A DNA stretch of 35,242 nt, taken from Desulfobulbaceae bacterium. GTDB taxonomy: Bacteria; Desulfobacterota; Desulfobulbia; Desulfobulbales; SURF-16. This document shows positions 24,056 through 32,367 of this stretch, piece after piece. The translations under genes and the position numbers were made by a program. Each line of letters opens with the position of its first letter. The first letter of the stretch is position 1. The notes beneath the pieces were generated by a model. That model saw nothing but the letters and a program-made list of their open reading frames with translations. It had not been told where the DNA came from and made no database searches. Location of the stretch: positions 1-35,242 of the forward strand of contig JALNXE010000041.1 in assembly GCA_023230525.1 (NCBI GenBank). The letters are read 5' to 3'.

Positions 24056-24114
24056 AACGTGGAGTTCACCGGAGCGCGCATTTTTCGCGCTTCCGGTGGA
24101 ATAACTTGTTATCT
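24056..24114 (-). repeat. attC-like palindrome upstream of the 360-residue gene
   Basis: CACCGGAGCGCG (24067-24078) pairs with CGCGCTTCCGGTG (24086-24098) with a single bulged base. On the minus strand AGATAAC lies at one end, then 5 bases, then ATTCCACCGGA, as at the other two sites. At the far end only CACGTT is left of the expected core. It is the third structure of this kind in 2.2 kb. Confidence 0.4.
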
Positions 24115-24232
24115 AATCATTTACTTATCTGCCAACCTCAGTGCTGTCTCATAGTTGACTAATAAAAAACGGCCCGAATGCTCCATAGGTGGAGCCAATT
24201 CATGGTAATTGACGCAGGAGACGGTGGAAACG

Positions 24233-24269
24233 AAAAAAGGGTTTACAGCAGAAATGCTGCAAACCCTTT
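24233..24269 (-). terminator. Terminator of tRNA-Phe
   Basis: A 15-bp stem with one mismatch (24236-24250 with 24255-24269) has a GAAA loop and a T run on the minus strand, seen as A at 24233-24238. It starts 7 bases after the tRNA CCA end. Confidence 0.85.
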
Positions 24270-24275
24270 AATATC

Positions 24276-24351
<76 letters not shown>

Positions 24352-24405
24352 GTAAAGGCGGAAAGTATCGAAATCCGGTGTCCTTGTCAAGAATTTTTTC
24401 TTGCG

Positions 24406-24915
24406 TTACAGATAAATGACCCGGCTGCAGGCCAGCTTGTCATGCCAGGCGGAATGCTGCTGATCCACGGCAGCCCACAGAAAACCCGCCCCCAGGGGCA
24501 CGGTTGACAGGAGATAACCCACCAGCCGCAAAAACGAAGCCCCGCAGGAAAGCATCCGGCCTTGGTCGGAGACGACCCTGATTCCCATGAAAACCTTGCC
24601 CAGGGTCTGACCGCCGAAACTGTGCAGCACGATAAAGTAAAATGCCGCCAGAAAGAGCGGCCACACCAGCAGCAGCGACATGGAGCCGATCAGCAGCAAG
24701 AGCAGGCTTTGCCAGTCAGCCGGGGGCAGAGCCATGACCGACCTGACAAAAAGAAAAAGGGTAAAGCCAACCAGGCAGGCCAGGAAAACAGCATCAATCA
24801 GCAGGGCCATGCACCGTGTACTGAAATCGGCCGCCGTCCCGCTCAGCCCATCATGATCCGGCTCGCCAAAGCCGGGTGAAGTCAATCCGTTCTCCGTCAT
24901 TTCTGCAGCACTCAC
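24406..24915 (-). CDS. RDD-family membrane protein
   Basis: 169 residues from a GTG overlapping the stop of the zinc-ribbon gene (GTGA); an ATG 5 codons in is also possible. The RDD signature is in FSTRCMALLIDAVFLACLVGF (Arg34 and the later Asp of the first helix). The second half has HSFGGQTLGKVFMGIRVV, a block very typical of the family. Three or four helices are predicted (about 36-58, 68-95 and 125-145). The family's role is unclear, with transport or Na+/H+ antiport reported for some members. Translational coupling to a cytosolic acidic zinc-ribbon protein suggests that the two form a membrane-associated pair. Confidence 0.88.
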   Translation of the reverse strand: MSAAEMTENGLTSPGFGEPDHDGLSGTAADFSTRCMALLIDAVFLACLVGFTLFLFVRSVMALPPADWQSLLLLLIGSMSLLLVWPLFLAAFYFIVLHSFGGQTLGKVFMGIRVVSDQGRMLSCGASFLRLVGYLLSTVPLGAGFLWAAVDQQHSAWHDKLACSRVIYL

Positions 24916-25949
24916 AGGTCAATATCCGGCAGATCCGCAGGCTTCTTATCGTGTTTATCCTGCTCCTCATCATCGTCCAGATTAATATCTTCCATGGTCA
25001 GGTCCATGGGGACGCCCGCATCACTCCCCTTGCCGACACTGAGGAAGTCTTCCAGATCAAGTGCCGTATCTTCCGGCCGCCCGGCTTCCTCCTCCGCACC
25101 TCCGGCGCCCTCGATGACAAGATCCGACATATCGATGTCTTCCAGATTGAAGACCATCTCTTCCTCAGAAGGCTCATCTTCATCCAGATTGACATCAATA
25201 TCCAGATCCAGGCCGGAACCTTTCGCCCCAACCGTTTCATCGGCAGCAGGCGCTTCGGACCGGGCCTCTTCCTCCATATCAGGCTGGATCCCGGCATCAA
25301 GCTCCAGTGATTGCTCCGCCGCACCGTTCATTTCAAGCTCCAGCTCCGGCAGGGACTCCTCTGCTTCCAAAGCGGCGGCCCCAGGTTCCTCCTCCAGTCC
25401 GAGTAGCGACCTGCCCAGTTCTTCTATAGCCTCTTCGCCGCCGGCCTCCTCCAGGGAAAGATCAAGCCCCGCAGTTTCCTCGGCTGCAGTCTGCGGCTCT
25501 TCTTTCTGCGCCACCTCTTCGCCAAAGGCAAAATCTATGGTGCCCTGCACGCCAGGCTCTTCCTCCTCGCCGGTGGCAGCTGCTGCCTCCTCGTCTTCCG
25601 CTTCCTCTTCAGGCAGGGCGAAACTGATGCCGGACTCTTCCTCAGCCCCAGCCTCTTCCGGCTGTGCAAAGGGGGACAGATCCACCCTGGGAATGCCTTC
25701 CTCATGTTCACCCAGTGCAATTTCCACCTCGGTTTCCGACGCGGACTCAGCCTCTGCCAGATCGAACTCCACCTCTTCGGCAGCCTCATGCTCCCCCGCC
25801 TGTCCGAGGATGGAGGCAAGGAAAAAAGATTCGTGAACCCTGACCGCTGTTCCGGCAAGGCTTCTGCTTATTTCAGCCAGGCTTGCATCACATTTGGCAC
25901 AGGTTTCTTCCTGATCAAAAGAGATATATCCGCATTTTGGGCAGCGCAT
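24912..25949 (-). CDS. Zinc-ribbon protein with long acidic disordered region
   Basis: 345 residues. The N-terminus is a zinc ribbon: CPKCGY (Cys3, Cys6) and CAKCDA (Cys17, Cys20). The remaining about 320 residues are very rich in Glu, Asp, Ala and Leu and almost lack aromatic and basic residues, giving a strongly negative, mostly disordered chain. Repeating short motifs such as LDL-LE, DLDIDVNLDEDE, FNLEDIDMSDL and MDLTMEDINLDDDEE recur towards the end and read as short linear binding motifs. The last residues (DLPDIDL) overlap the RDD gene start. Base bias in this gene also creates a long serine-rich frame on the opposite strand, which is not a gene. Role unknown; it may be a scaffold. Confidence 0.85.
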   Translation of the reverse strand: MRCPKCGYISFDQEETCAKCDASLAEISRSLAGTAVRVHESFFLASILGQAGEHEAAEEVEFDLAEAESASETEVEIALGEHEEGIPRVDLSPFAQPEEAGAEEESGISFALPEEEAEDEEAAAATGEEEEPGVQGTIDFAFGEEVAQKEEPQTAAEETAGLDLSLEEAGGEEAIEELGRSLLGLEEEPGAAALEAEESLPELELEMNGAAEQSLELDAGIQPDMEEEARSEAPAADETVGAKGSGLDLDIDVNLDEDEPSEEEMVFNLEDIDMSDLVIEGAGGAEEEAGRPEDTALDLEDFLSVGKGSDAGVPMDLTMEDINLDDDEEQDKHDKKPADLPDIDL

Positions 25950-26349
25950 TGCAATTGTCCCTCATAAAATTTATTATGAACAAATTTTGACCGTCTCGTA
26001 TTTATGCCCTTGAGGGGAAAAACCCTCAAGGGCAGCCGTACAGAGCATGATAAGCTCCTGATTATCGTCACGGAAATTAAAGCACCGGGACTTTTCCCGA
26101 AACCCTCAAGCAACAGGGCCGCGTACAGATTCCCCAGTGAAAACAGAGGATTTTTTCGAAAATATATAATAAATTATTATAATCCGCGCCTTAAGGTCAA
26201 GACATTCCCGGTCAGGCGCCTCCATTTTTATGGTTTTCCCTCGATTAACCATGCGCCGCGTTTGAAATCTTGCAAAAATCACTCCTACAGGATATTTATA
26301 GAAAAATCATGCACTCCTTATAAAAATTTTACCGTGCGAACAATCGAAC
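25950..26349. other. Divergent intergenic region
   Basis: 400 bases between the divergent zinc-ribbon gene and the lipoprotein gene. It contains the hairpin at 26005-26034 and an AT-rich block at 26151-26185 with two exact TATAAT hexamers (26165-26170, 26178-26183). No acceptable -35 lies upstream of either, so they are only possible promoters. No ribosome site is clear before the lipoprotein ATG. No small gene is supported. Confidence 0.5.
26005..26034. promoter_or_regulatory. Perfect 12-bp hairpin upstream of the zinc-ribbon gene
   Basis: TGCCCTTGAGGG (26005-26016) pairs perfectly with CCCTCAAGGGCA (26023-26034) around GAAAAA. It lies 56-85 bases before the minus-strand ATG at 25949. No T run follows on either strand, so it is either a leader hairpin or an operator, not a clear terminator. 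Confidence 0.45.
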
Positions 26350-26739
26350 ATGATACAGAGAACCCTTTCAGCATCGCTGCTCATCTTTGGCCTGTTTTTC
26401 CTCTCCGGCTGTTTCTTTAAAGCTCCGGTCCGCCATCTGGCGTCCGATGTCTGCCTGATGAGTCAAGGCACCACCCGGCAGGAGGTCATGAAGTATATGG
26501 GGCCGCCGGATGACCAGCAGGTTGACCAGTACGGAGAAATGTGGATTTATTATCAGGTGAACAAAAGCCTGCTGCGCAAAACTCCCTTTATCGGCGACAA
26601 CTTAGGAACGGAAGATGTTGACGTGGTAACCATCCGCTTTGAGGGGGAACAGGTTACCGCCTGCGCTTACCGGTCGCTCACGGTTGACGAGTTCAAAAAA
26701 GCCAAAATTGCCCCGCGCAATGACACCGATGTCGAATAA
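26350..26739 (+). CDS. Outer-membrane lipoprotein, BamE/SmpA-like
   Basis: 129 residues. A hydrophobic signal peptide ends in the lipobox LSGC with Cys21, so the mature protein is lipid-anchored. The body has GTTRQEVMKYMGPPDDQ, a helix-turn typical of the SmpA/OmlA (BamE-like) fold, followed by a beta segment with GEMWIYYQV and VVTIRFEGEQVTACAY. BamE proteins help assemble outer-membrane barrels, but many small lipoproteins share this fold without that role. There is no strong ribosome site. The last 11 bases overlap the pcm start, suggesting a two-gene operon. Confidence 0.8.
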   Translation: MIQRTLSASLLIFGLFFLSGCFFKAPVRHLASDVCLMSQGTTRQEVMKYMGPPDDQQVDQYGEMWIYYQVNKSLLRKTPFIGDNLGTEDVDVVTIRFEGEQVTACAYRSLTVDEFKKAKIAPRNDTDVE

Positions 26740-27376
26740 CTACGAACTGGCCAGAGCAAGAATGGTGCGGGAACAGCTTATTCCCCGGGACATCACGGAT
26801 CAGCGCGTTCTGCAGGCCATGGGCACGGTCCCCAGGCATATCTTTGTCGAGGATGCCCTGCAGAGCCAGGCATACGGGGATTTCCCGCTGCCCATCGGTG
26901 AAGGGCAGACCATTTCCCAGCCATACATCGTCGCCCTCATGACCCAGGCTCTTGGTTTGCAGGGCCATGAAAAGATCCTGGAGATCGGCACCGGCTGCGG
27001 TTATCAGAGCGCCATTCTGGCCAGCCTCTGCGAACGCGTCTATACGGTGGAACGGATAAAAAACCTGCACATCAAGGCCCGCCGCATCTTTGACCGGCTG
27101 AAACTGCTCAACATCATGTGCAAAATCGATGACGGCACCCTGGGCTGGCCGGAACACGGCCCCTATGACGCCATCATCGTCACCGCATCCGGGCCGCAGA
27201 TCCCCTCCCCTTTACTGGAACAGCTGGCTGATCCGGGCCGCCTGGTGATACCGGTTGGCAACCGCGCCAGCCAGGATCTCCTCACTATCACCAAGATCGA
27301 CGGCGTCATCACCGAGAAATGCATAGAGAAGGTCCGCTTCGTCAGCCTGATCGGCAGTGCGGGCTGGGACGCCTAG
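26729..27376 (+). CDS. pcm: Protein-L-isoaspartate O-methyltransferase
   Basis: 215 residues starting at MSNNYELARARMV (26729); an ATG three codons earlier (26720) is equally possible, and neither has a good ribosome site. The family signature is clear: VPRHIFVEDALQSQAYGDFPLPIGEGQTISQPYIVALM near the start and the SAM-binding motif ILEIGTGCGYQSAILA (about residues 83-98). DDGTLGWPEHGPYDAIIVTASGPQIP carries the post-motif II strand, and PGRLVIPVG follows. The enzyme methylates isoaspartyl residues in damaged proteins so that they can revert. It is near the usual length for the family. It overlaps the lipoprotein gene by 11 bases. Confidence 0.96.
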   Translation: MSNNYELARARMVREQLIPRDITDQRVLQAMGTVPRHIFVEDALQSQAYGDFPLPIGEGQTISQPYIVALMTQALGLQGHEKILEIGTGCGYQSAILASLCERVYTVERIKNLHIKARRIFDRLKLLNIMCKIDDGTLGWPEHGPYDAIIVTASGPQIPSPLLEQLADPGRLVIPVGNRASQDLLTITKIDGVITEKCIEKVRFVSLIGSAGWDA

Positions 27377-27414
27377 CACCCTCCCCCAATCACATCACCA
27401 GCTGCTGCATGTGC

Positions 27415-27512
27415 TTAGGAGCCGTTACAAAACTCCAGAGGGAATCCAGAAAAATCCCTGGATACCGGGGCGCGCTGCGCTTGCCCGGAATGACGTCCTG
27501 GTTGCCGGGCCG
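27415..27512. repeat. Dispersed repeat copy C plus GC-rich palindrome
   Basis: TTAGGAGCCGTTAC (27415-27428) is identical to 18661-18674 and is again followed by an A run. After it, ATCCCTGGATACCGG and GCCCGGAATGACGTCCTGG form a CCGGG/CCCGG palindrome with a GCGCGCTGCGC centre. This is the kind of GGATTCCGG...CCGGAATGACG intergenic unit that recurs in many genomes. It lies between two convergent genes (pcm and mtaD) and may help end both transcripts. Confidence 0.55.
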
Positions 27513-27514
27513 AA

Positions 27515-28822
27515 TTAGCGCATCTTTTTGACCTCTGCGGCCATGCCGGCCACCATCTCCATTGTCTCCGCCACGTCAAAAGTCAATATCCGCCTGTCAG
27601 CCATGACGAGCCGGCCATTGATGATGACGCTTTTCACATCCGCGCCGCCGGCGGCGTAAACAAGATTATCCACCGAATAAAACGGGGTGAGGTGGGGCTG
27701 GTCCAGATCAACCAGGATGACATCGGCAGGCCGGCCCACGGCCAGCCCGCCGCCAGCGGCAAAGCCCGGCAGACCGGCGCCGTGTCCGGTGGCCATGCGC
27801 AGCACATCCCTGGCCTTGAGCGCAGCCGGGTCCTGCGAGCGTAGCTTGTGCAGTTTGGCGCAGGTATCCATTTCACCGAAGAGATCGAGATCATTATTGC
27901 TGGCGCAGCCATCCGTGCCCAGGCCGACCCGCACCCCGGCGGCGAGCAGTTCGGCAACCGGGGCAATGCCCGAGGCCAGTTTCATATTGCTCTGGGGGCA
28001 GGTGACCACCGCGGCCCGGCTGGCTGCAAGCAGCGAGATGTCATGTTCATCAAGCCACACCGCATGGACGCAGACGGTCTGCTCATCAAGCAGGTCAAGG
28101 GACTGCAGATAGGCGGCGGGTGAGCCCTGCCACTTTGCAGCAAGCAAACCGCTCTCCGCCCTGGTTTCGGCAAGATGGATAAAAAAGGGGACGTTCCTGG
28201 CCCGGGCCAGCTCCTTGGCCCGCACCAGGGTGCGGCTTGAGCAGGTGTAGGGCGAATGGGCGAAAACCGCCGGGGTGAGCAGGTCACTGCCCTGCCAGCG
28301 CCCGATAAAGCGGCCCGCGGCTGCCACATTTTCCGCGGGATCAGGCACGCCGGGCGCCGGGAAATCGATGATCCCCTGGGCGGCCACCGCCCGCATGCCG
28401 GTTTCCACCAAGGCCCTGGCCGCCTCATCCTCATAAAAATAGGCATCGGCCACGGTGGTGGTGCCGGACATGATCATCTCGGCGGCGGCCAGCCTGGTGC
28501 ACCAGTAGACCATCTCCGGCGTGACAAAACGGGCCTCAGCCGGGAAAATATGCTGCGTAAGCCAGTCCATCAGGGGCAGATCATCGGCCAGGCCGCGGAA
28601 AAGGGTCATGGCCGCATGGTTATGGCCGTTGACCAGCCCGGGCATGACCAGCGAACCGCAGGCGTCGATTACCTCGGCAGACGGGGCAGGCACATAGCGG
28701 GCCATGGGGCCGAGCGCCGTAATGCGGCCCGCGCCGATGGCGACAAAGCCGTCCGCCACAAACCCCTCCGGCGCGTCAGGGGCGAAAAGTTTTGCATTGA
28801 TGATGGCAATTTTTTTGTTCAT
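27515..28822 (-). CDS. mtaD: 5-methylthioadenosine/S-adenosylhomocysteine deaminase
   Basis: 435 residues from MNKKIAIINAKLF (28822); a longer frame to 28870 adds 16 residues with no family match. It is an amidohydrolase barrel. The metal-binding HxH is in LVNGHNHAAMTLFRGLADDLPLMDWL, a very typical MtaD/SsnA block. The third and fourth ligands are in FIHLAETRAE and VCVHAVWL, and the catalytic Asp is in GLGTDGCASNNDLDLF. The enzyme deaminates MTA, SAH or adenosine-type substrates in methionine salvage. The exact substrate is not decided by sequence, and guanine or other deaminases share this fold. No other methionine-salvage gene is adjacent. Confidence 0.9.
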   Translation of the reverse strand: MNKKIAIINAKLFAPDAPEGFVADGFVAIGAGRITALGPMARYVPAPSAEVIDACGSLVMPGLVNGHNHAAMTLFRGLADDLPLMDWLTQHIFPAEARFVTPEMVYWCTRLAAAEMIMSGTTTVADAYFYEDEAARALVETGMRAVAAQGIIDFPAPGVPDPAENVAAAGRFIGRWQGSDLLTPAVFAHSPYTCSSRTLVRAKELARARNVPFFIHLAETRAESGLLAAKWQGSPAAYLQSLDLLDEQTVCVHAVWLDEHDISLLAASRAAVVTCPQSNMKLASGIAPVAELLAAGVRVGLGTDGCASNNDLDLFGEMDTCAKLHKLRSQDPAALKARDVLRMATGHGAGLPGFAAGGGLAVGRPADVILVDLDQPHLTPFYSVDNLVYAAGGADVKSVIINGRLVMADRRILTFDVAETMEMVAGMAAEVKKMR

Positions 28823-29210
28823 AGGATGAAAATACCGCAAAGGGGAATTGCGCAAACAGCTCACCGCCAAGCGGCCCGATGCCCCTCGCTTTGCTGTCTC
28901 ATTTTATTTCTGCGGGACAGAGTTTATCCCTTCAGGACACGCGCTGCCATCTTTTTAACAACCTGCCGGAGAATCCTGATGGAAATTAATGGCTTCGGGT
29001 TTATGCCCCTTGAGGCAAAAAATAGCGGCCTCAAATTTTCGTGACGATAAATCAGCAAGTTATTATGCCCTGTATGGCTGGCAAGAGGTTTTTCACCCAA
29101 AGGGCGTAAACACGGGGCAGTCAAATATTGACATCGGCACCATGCTTCAGTACATTTCAGCCAAGCTGCATGAGATCTTATCCCTCTGACCCCCAACCGA
29201 TGAGTTTTAC
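28823..29210. other. Divergent intergenic region upstream of mtaD and hinT
   Basis: 388 bases. Both promoters must lie here, but no consensus -35/-10 pair is clear. A short hairpin (TTGAGGC with GCCTCAA near 29010-29035) is present. An open frame of 66 residues (28989-29189) lacks a ribosome site and family match and is not called as a gene. Confidence 0.4.
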
Positions 29211-29555
29211 ATGGACCCGAACTGCCTGTTCTGCAAAATCATCAACGGCGACATCCCGGCCAACAAACTCTATGAGGATGACGACGTGATGGCCTTCTGG
29301 GATATCTCTCCCCAGGCGCCGAAACATTTTCTCGTCATCCCCAGAAAACACATTTCCGGACCCGGAGCCATGGGCAGCGAAGACGAGCAGCTCATCGGCA
29401 AAGTCCTGCGGACCGGCGCCAGACTGGCCCGGGAGAACGGTATCGGCGACGGCTTCCGGATGGTATTCAACAACGGCGCCGAAGCGGGCCAGACCGTCTT
29501 CCACATCCACATGCATGTACTGGGCGGCCGCAAAATGACCTGGCCTCCGGGCTGA
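29211..29555 (+). CDS. hinT: HIT-family purine nucleoside phosphoramidase
   Basis: 114 residues, full length for HinT. The protein opens with the family pattern CLFCKIINGDIPANKLYEDDDVMAFWDI and has PKHFLVIPRKHI. It ends with the catalytic histidine triad HIHMHVLGG. The family hydrolyses adenosine phosphoramidates and related AMP conjugates. The start is ATG (29211), with GATGAG upstream. It is followed after 2 bases by mobA, so the three genes hinT-mobA-moeA probably form one transcript, though a functional link to Moco is not established. Confidence 0.96.
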   Translation: MDPNCLFCKIINGDIPANKLYEDDDVMAFWDISPQAPKHFLVIPRKHISGPGAMGSEDEQLIGKVLRTGARLARENGIGDGFRMVFNNGAEAGQTVFHIHMHVLGGRKMTWPPG

Positions 29556-29557
29556 TT

Positions 29558-30175
29558 ATGCCAGCCGGGATAACCATAACCGCAGAAACCACGGGCGTTA
29601 TCCTGGCCGGCGGCACCAGCTCAAGGTTCGGCAGCAACAAGGCCCTGGCCCTGCTGCATGGCACCCAGATCATCCGGCATGTGGCCTCGGTCCTGGAAGA
29701 TCTCTTCCCCCAGCATCTGCTGGTCACCAATTCACCGGACACCTACCGCTTTCTCGGCTGGCGGATGATCGGCGACATCCATGCCGGCAGCGGGCCACTG
29801 GCAGGCATCCATGCCGCCCTGCATCATATGACAACACCCCAAGCCTTTGTTGTGGGCTGCGACATGCCGATCATTGACAACAGACTGATTGCCTATCTGT
29901 GCAATCTTGCCGGCAACTGGGACGCCGCCGTGCCATGGCTTGCCGCCGGGCCGGAACCGCTTTATGCCGTTTACCGCAAAAGCTGCCTGCCGGTTATTGA
30001 CCGGCAGCTGCGGGAAAAACAGGGGAAAATACGCCTCACCCTGGAACAGCTGAAACTGCATAAGGTGACCGAGCAGGAGGTGCTGGCCATCACCGGCGAT
30101 CTCACGACCTTTCACAATATTAACCGCCTGGGAGATCTGCAGCTGCTCCTGGAAAAAGAGCCAGGCCGTGGCTGA
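29558..30175 (+). CDS. mobA: Molybdenum cofactor guanylyltransferase
   Basis: 205 residues. The nucleotide-binding loop is ILAGGTSSRFGSNKAL. AGSGPLAGIHAAL and VVGCDMPIID (the Asp that binds magnesium) follow, with EPLYAVYRKSCLP in the second half, all in the family order. MobA attaches GMP to molybdopterin to make the MGD form used by formate dehydrogenases and other DMSO-reductase-type enzymes. The start lies 2 bases after the hinT stop, and the end overlaps moeA by 8 bases. The MobA/MoeA pairing supports an active Moco pathway for anaerobic enzymes. Confidence 0.95.
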   Translation: MPAGITITAETTGVILAGGTSSRFGSNKALALLHGTQIIRHVASVLEDLFPQHLLVTNSPDTYRFLGWRMIGDIHAGSGPLAGIHAALHHMTTPQAFVVGCDMPIIDNRLIAYLCNLAGNWDAAVPWLAAGPEPLYAVYRKSCLPVIDRQLREKQGKIRLTLEQLKLHKVTEQEVLAITGDLTTFHNINRLGDLQLLLEKEPGRG

Positions 30176-31343
30176 ACCCCTCTGTCTGGCAGATGCCAGA
30201 AAACTCATTATTGCCCATGCCTGGCCGGTTGGCGAGGAGACCCTCCCTCTGCGGGACTGCTTGCACAGGAGGCCAGCACATAATCTGCTGACCACCATCC
30301 CGGTCCCTCACTTCTGCCAGTCCACCATGGATGGTTACGCAGTCAACGGCAAAAGCCTGGCCGGAATCAAGCCGCCCCTGGAACTGCCCATAGTCGGAGA
30401 AATCGCGGCCGGCTGCACGGAAACTGTCAGCCTGGCAGGCGGGGAGGCAATCCGCATCATGACCGGCGGTTCGGTTCCCGCCGGCGCCGACCGGGTCATC
30501 CCCCTTGAATGGTGCCGGGAGGCACACGGCAGGGTCACCATTTTCAGGTTCGGCCGCAAGGGCAGGTACCTCCGCCAGGTGGGTGCAGATCTGAACAAAG
30601 GCCAGCTCATTATCCGCCAAGGTGAAATAATCACCCCCTGCCATCTGCATCTGCTGGCCACCTCGGGGATGGCCCAGGTCCGGCTGTTTGCCAGACCGCA
30701 AATCTGCTTTCTCTGCACCGGCAGTGAACTGGTCGAAAAAAGCCCCCTGCCGGGCCAGATCATCAGCGGCAACCGCGCCCTGCTCGACGGCCTGATCAGA
30801 CAGGCCGGAGGAATTCCCCGGTATTTAGGCGCGGCGGTTGATGACACGGAGCAGATCGCCGGGAAATTGCAGGAGGCGGGCCAGCCCAACGTAATCATCA
30901 CCACCGGCGGCATGGGGCCGGGAAAATATGATCTGATGGGAGAGGTACTGGAGAAGATCGGGGTGAAAATCCTTTACCGGTCTCTGCTGGTAAGACCAGG
31001 GCGCGCCACCATTTTCGGCGTCAGAGACCAGACCCTGTTCTTCAGTCTGCCGGGGACGCCGCCTGCAGTGCATATCCTGTTCAACGAGCTTGTCCGTCCG
31101 GCGATTTTCGCCCTGCAGGGCAAACGGGGTGCCCCGGAAAAGGTGCGGGCCATCCTGGAACAGGATATTGTTATCCGCAAAAAAGGGGTGCTGAATCTGA
31201 AAAACGGCGTCACCGCCGTCCGCTCAGGCCTCTTCTGCGTGCGGTCGGCCGGCCTGACGGAACCGTCCACCGCCACCATTCTCATTCCGGGCAACCGCCG
31301 TCTGATCCGCGCCGGCGAGAAGGTGACCATTCATCTGCATTAG
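30168..31343 (+). CDS. moeA: Molybdopterin molybdenumtransferase
   Basis: 391 residues from a GTG inside the 3' end of mobA (8-base overlap). MoeA features are PVPHFCQSTMDGYAV, the GGEAIRIMTGGSVPAGADRVI region, RQVGADLNKGQ, and a C-terminal MogA-like domain with LCTGSEL, GQIISGNRALLDGLI, ITTGGMGPGKYDL and LPGTPPAV. In the MogA-like loop MGPGKYD replaces the more common VSVGxYD/xGPTxDD form, a mild variation. MoeA inserts molybdate (or tungstate) into adenylated molybdopterin. The tail ends normally for the family. Confidence 0.94.
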   Translation: MAEPLCLADARKLIIAHAWPVGEETLPLRDCLHRRPAHNLLTTIPVPHFCQSTMDGYAVNGKSLAGIKPPLELPIVGEIAAGCTETVSLAGGEAIRIMTGGSVPAGADRVIPLEWCREAHGRVTIFRFGRKGRYLRQVGADLNKGQLIIRQGEIITPCHLHLLATSGMAQVRLFARPQICFLCTGSELVEKSPLPGQIISGNRALLDGLIRQAGGIPRYLGAAVDDTEQIAGKLQEAGQPNVIITTGGMGPGKYDLMGEVLEKIGVKILYRSLLVRPGRATIFGVRDQTLFFSLPGTPPAVHILFNELVRPAIFALQGKRGAPEKVRAILEQDIVIRKKGVLNLKNGVTAVRSGLFCVRSAGLTEPSTATILIPGNRRLIRAGEKVTIHLH

Positions 31344-31487
31344 TGCCTGCCGAGAAATGAGGATTTTTGTTCAAGATCAAGGACTGCGAAAAAAATTACC
31401 GGAGGCATACAACTGGTATTCCGAGGATAATTTTTTGAGCGTGACGCAGAGATTGGGCAAAAAGACCATTTTATGGGCAGGCACGCA

Positions 31488-32249
31488 TTAACAAAACACC
31501 ACCACCGCCGTAATATTATCCTTGCCGCCGGCCGCATTGGCCTGCCGGACAAGTTCATCACAGGCCTCCTCAGGCGAACCGGCCCGGTCAAGGGTCTGAT
31601 GCATCTCCCCATCGCTGACCATGCCCCACAGGCCGTCGGAACAGAGCAGGATTCTATTGCCCGCGGAGAGCGGCACCCGGTGGAATTCCGGATCTTCGGC
31701 AAAAGGGAAACCGATTCCCCTGGTGATGATATTGCGGCCCACCGCTTTTCCCCCATCCGCCAGCCCCAGGGTCTGGTCCGCCACCAGGGAATGGTCGGTG
31801 GTGAGCTGTTTCAGGATGTAGCCGTCATCGAGATAGGCGCGGACATCCCCCACATGGCAGATATAGGCCACCCCGCTATCGATCAGACAGGCCACCAGGG
31901 TGCAGCCCATGCCGCGCAGATCCGGATTTTCCGCCGCCATGTCCATCACCTTGTCATTGGTTTTATAAAAGCTCGCGCTGAGCCCATGCTGGATGGCCGC
32001 GGGATTGCCCTGGATTTCGCGGATTTTCTCCGGAGAAAAATAGTTGATCAGATATTCCGTTGCCACCCGGCTGGCAATTTCTCCTGCCTGGTGGCCTCCC
32101 ATGCCGTCAGCAACCACAAAAAGATTCCGCTCAACCAGCATGGCAAAATTGTCCTCGTTGTTTTTCCGCACCATGCCGGTATCCGTGCGGCCAAAACAGG
32201 CAAGACTGCTCGGGGTGGCGCCAAAGATTTTTTTAAGAAACCGCAGCAT
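31488..32249 (-). CDS. PP2C-family serine/threonine phosphatase
   Basis: 253 residues with a strong ribosome site (AGGAGGCAGC before the ATG). PPM motifs occur in order: GMVRKNNEDNF (motif 1, metal-binding Asp), FVVADGMGGHQAGEIAS (DGMGGH), MGCTLVACLI, CHVGDVRAYL, LTTDHSLV, NRILLCSDGLWGMVSD (DG) and GGKDNITAVVV (DN). All metal-binding Asp residues are kept. Soluble Stp/PrpC-type enzymes dephosphorylate the targets of bacterial Ser/Thr kinases. The kinase gene lies 118 bases upstream on the same strand, making it the natural partner. Confidence 0.96.
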   Translation of the reverse strand: MLRFLKKIFGATPSSLACFGRTDTGMVRKNNEDNFAMLVERNLFVVADGMGGHQAGEIASRVATEYLINYFSPEKIREIQGNPAAIQHGLSASFYKTNDKVMDMAAENPDLRGMGCTLVACLIDSGVAYICHVGDVRAYLDDGYILKQLTTDHSLVADQTLGLADGGKAVGRNIITRGIGFPFAEDPEFHRVPLSAGNRILLCSDGLWGMVSDGEMHQTLDRAGSPEEACDELVRQANAAGGKDNITAVVVFC

Positions 32250-32367
32250 GCTGCCTCCTGGGTAAGGCAGGTGGACACATGTTGCCGCACATGCCTCGCC
32301 AAGATCCTTACGGAGTAAAAATTACAATATTATTAGACGTTTATTGTCAAAAAAACCATGGGCAACT

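Noticed and set aside
24994..25836. Long serine-rich frame on the plus strand
   Set aside because: It is the antisense of the acidic zinc-ribbon gene. Glu/Asp codon bias creates Ser-rich frames on the other strand, and there is no ribosome site.
26165..26183. Two TATAAT hexamers as a promoter
   Set aside because: No acceptable -35 at the right distance; AT-rich sequence makes chance matches likely.
28989..29189. 66-residue plus-strand frame before hinT
   Set aside because: No ribosome site and no recognisable pattern; it lies in a divergent promoter region.
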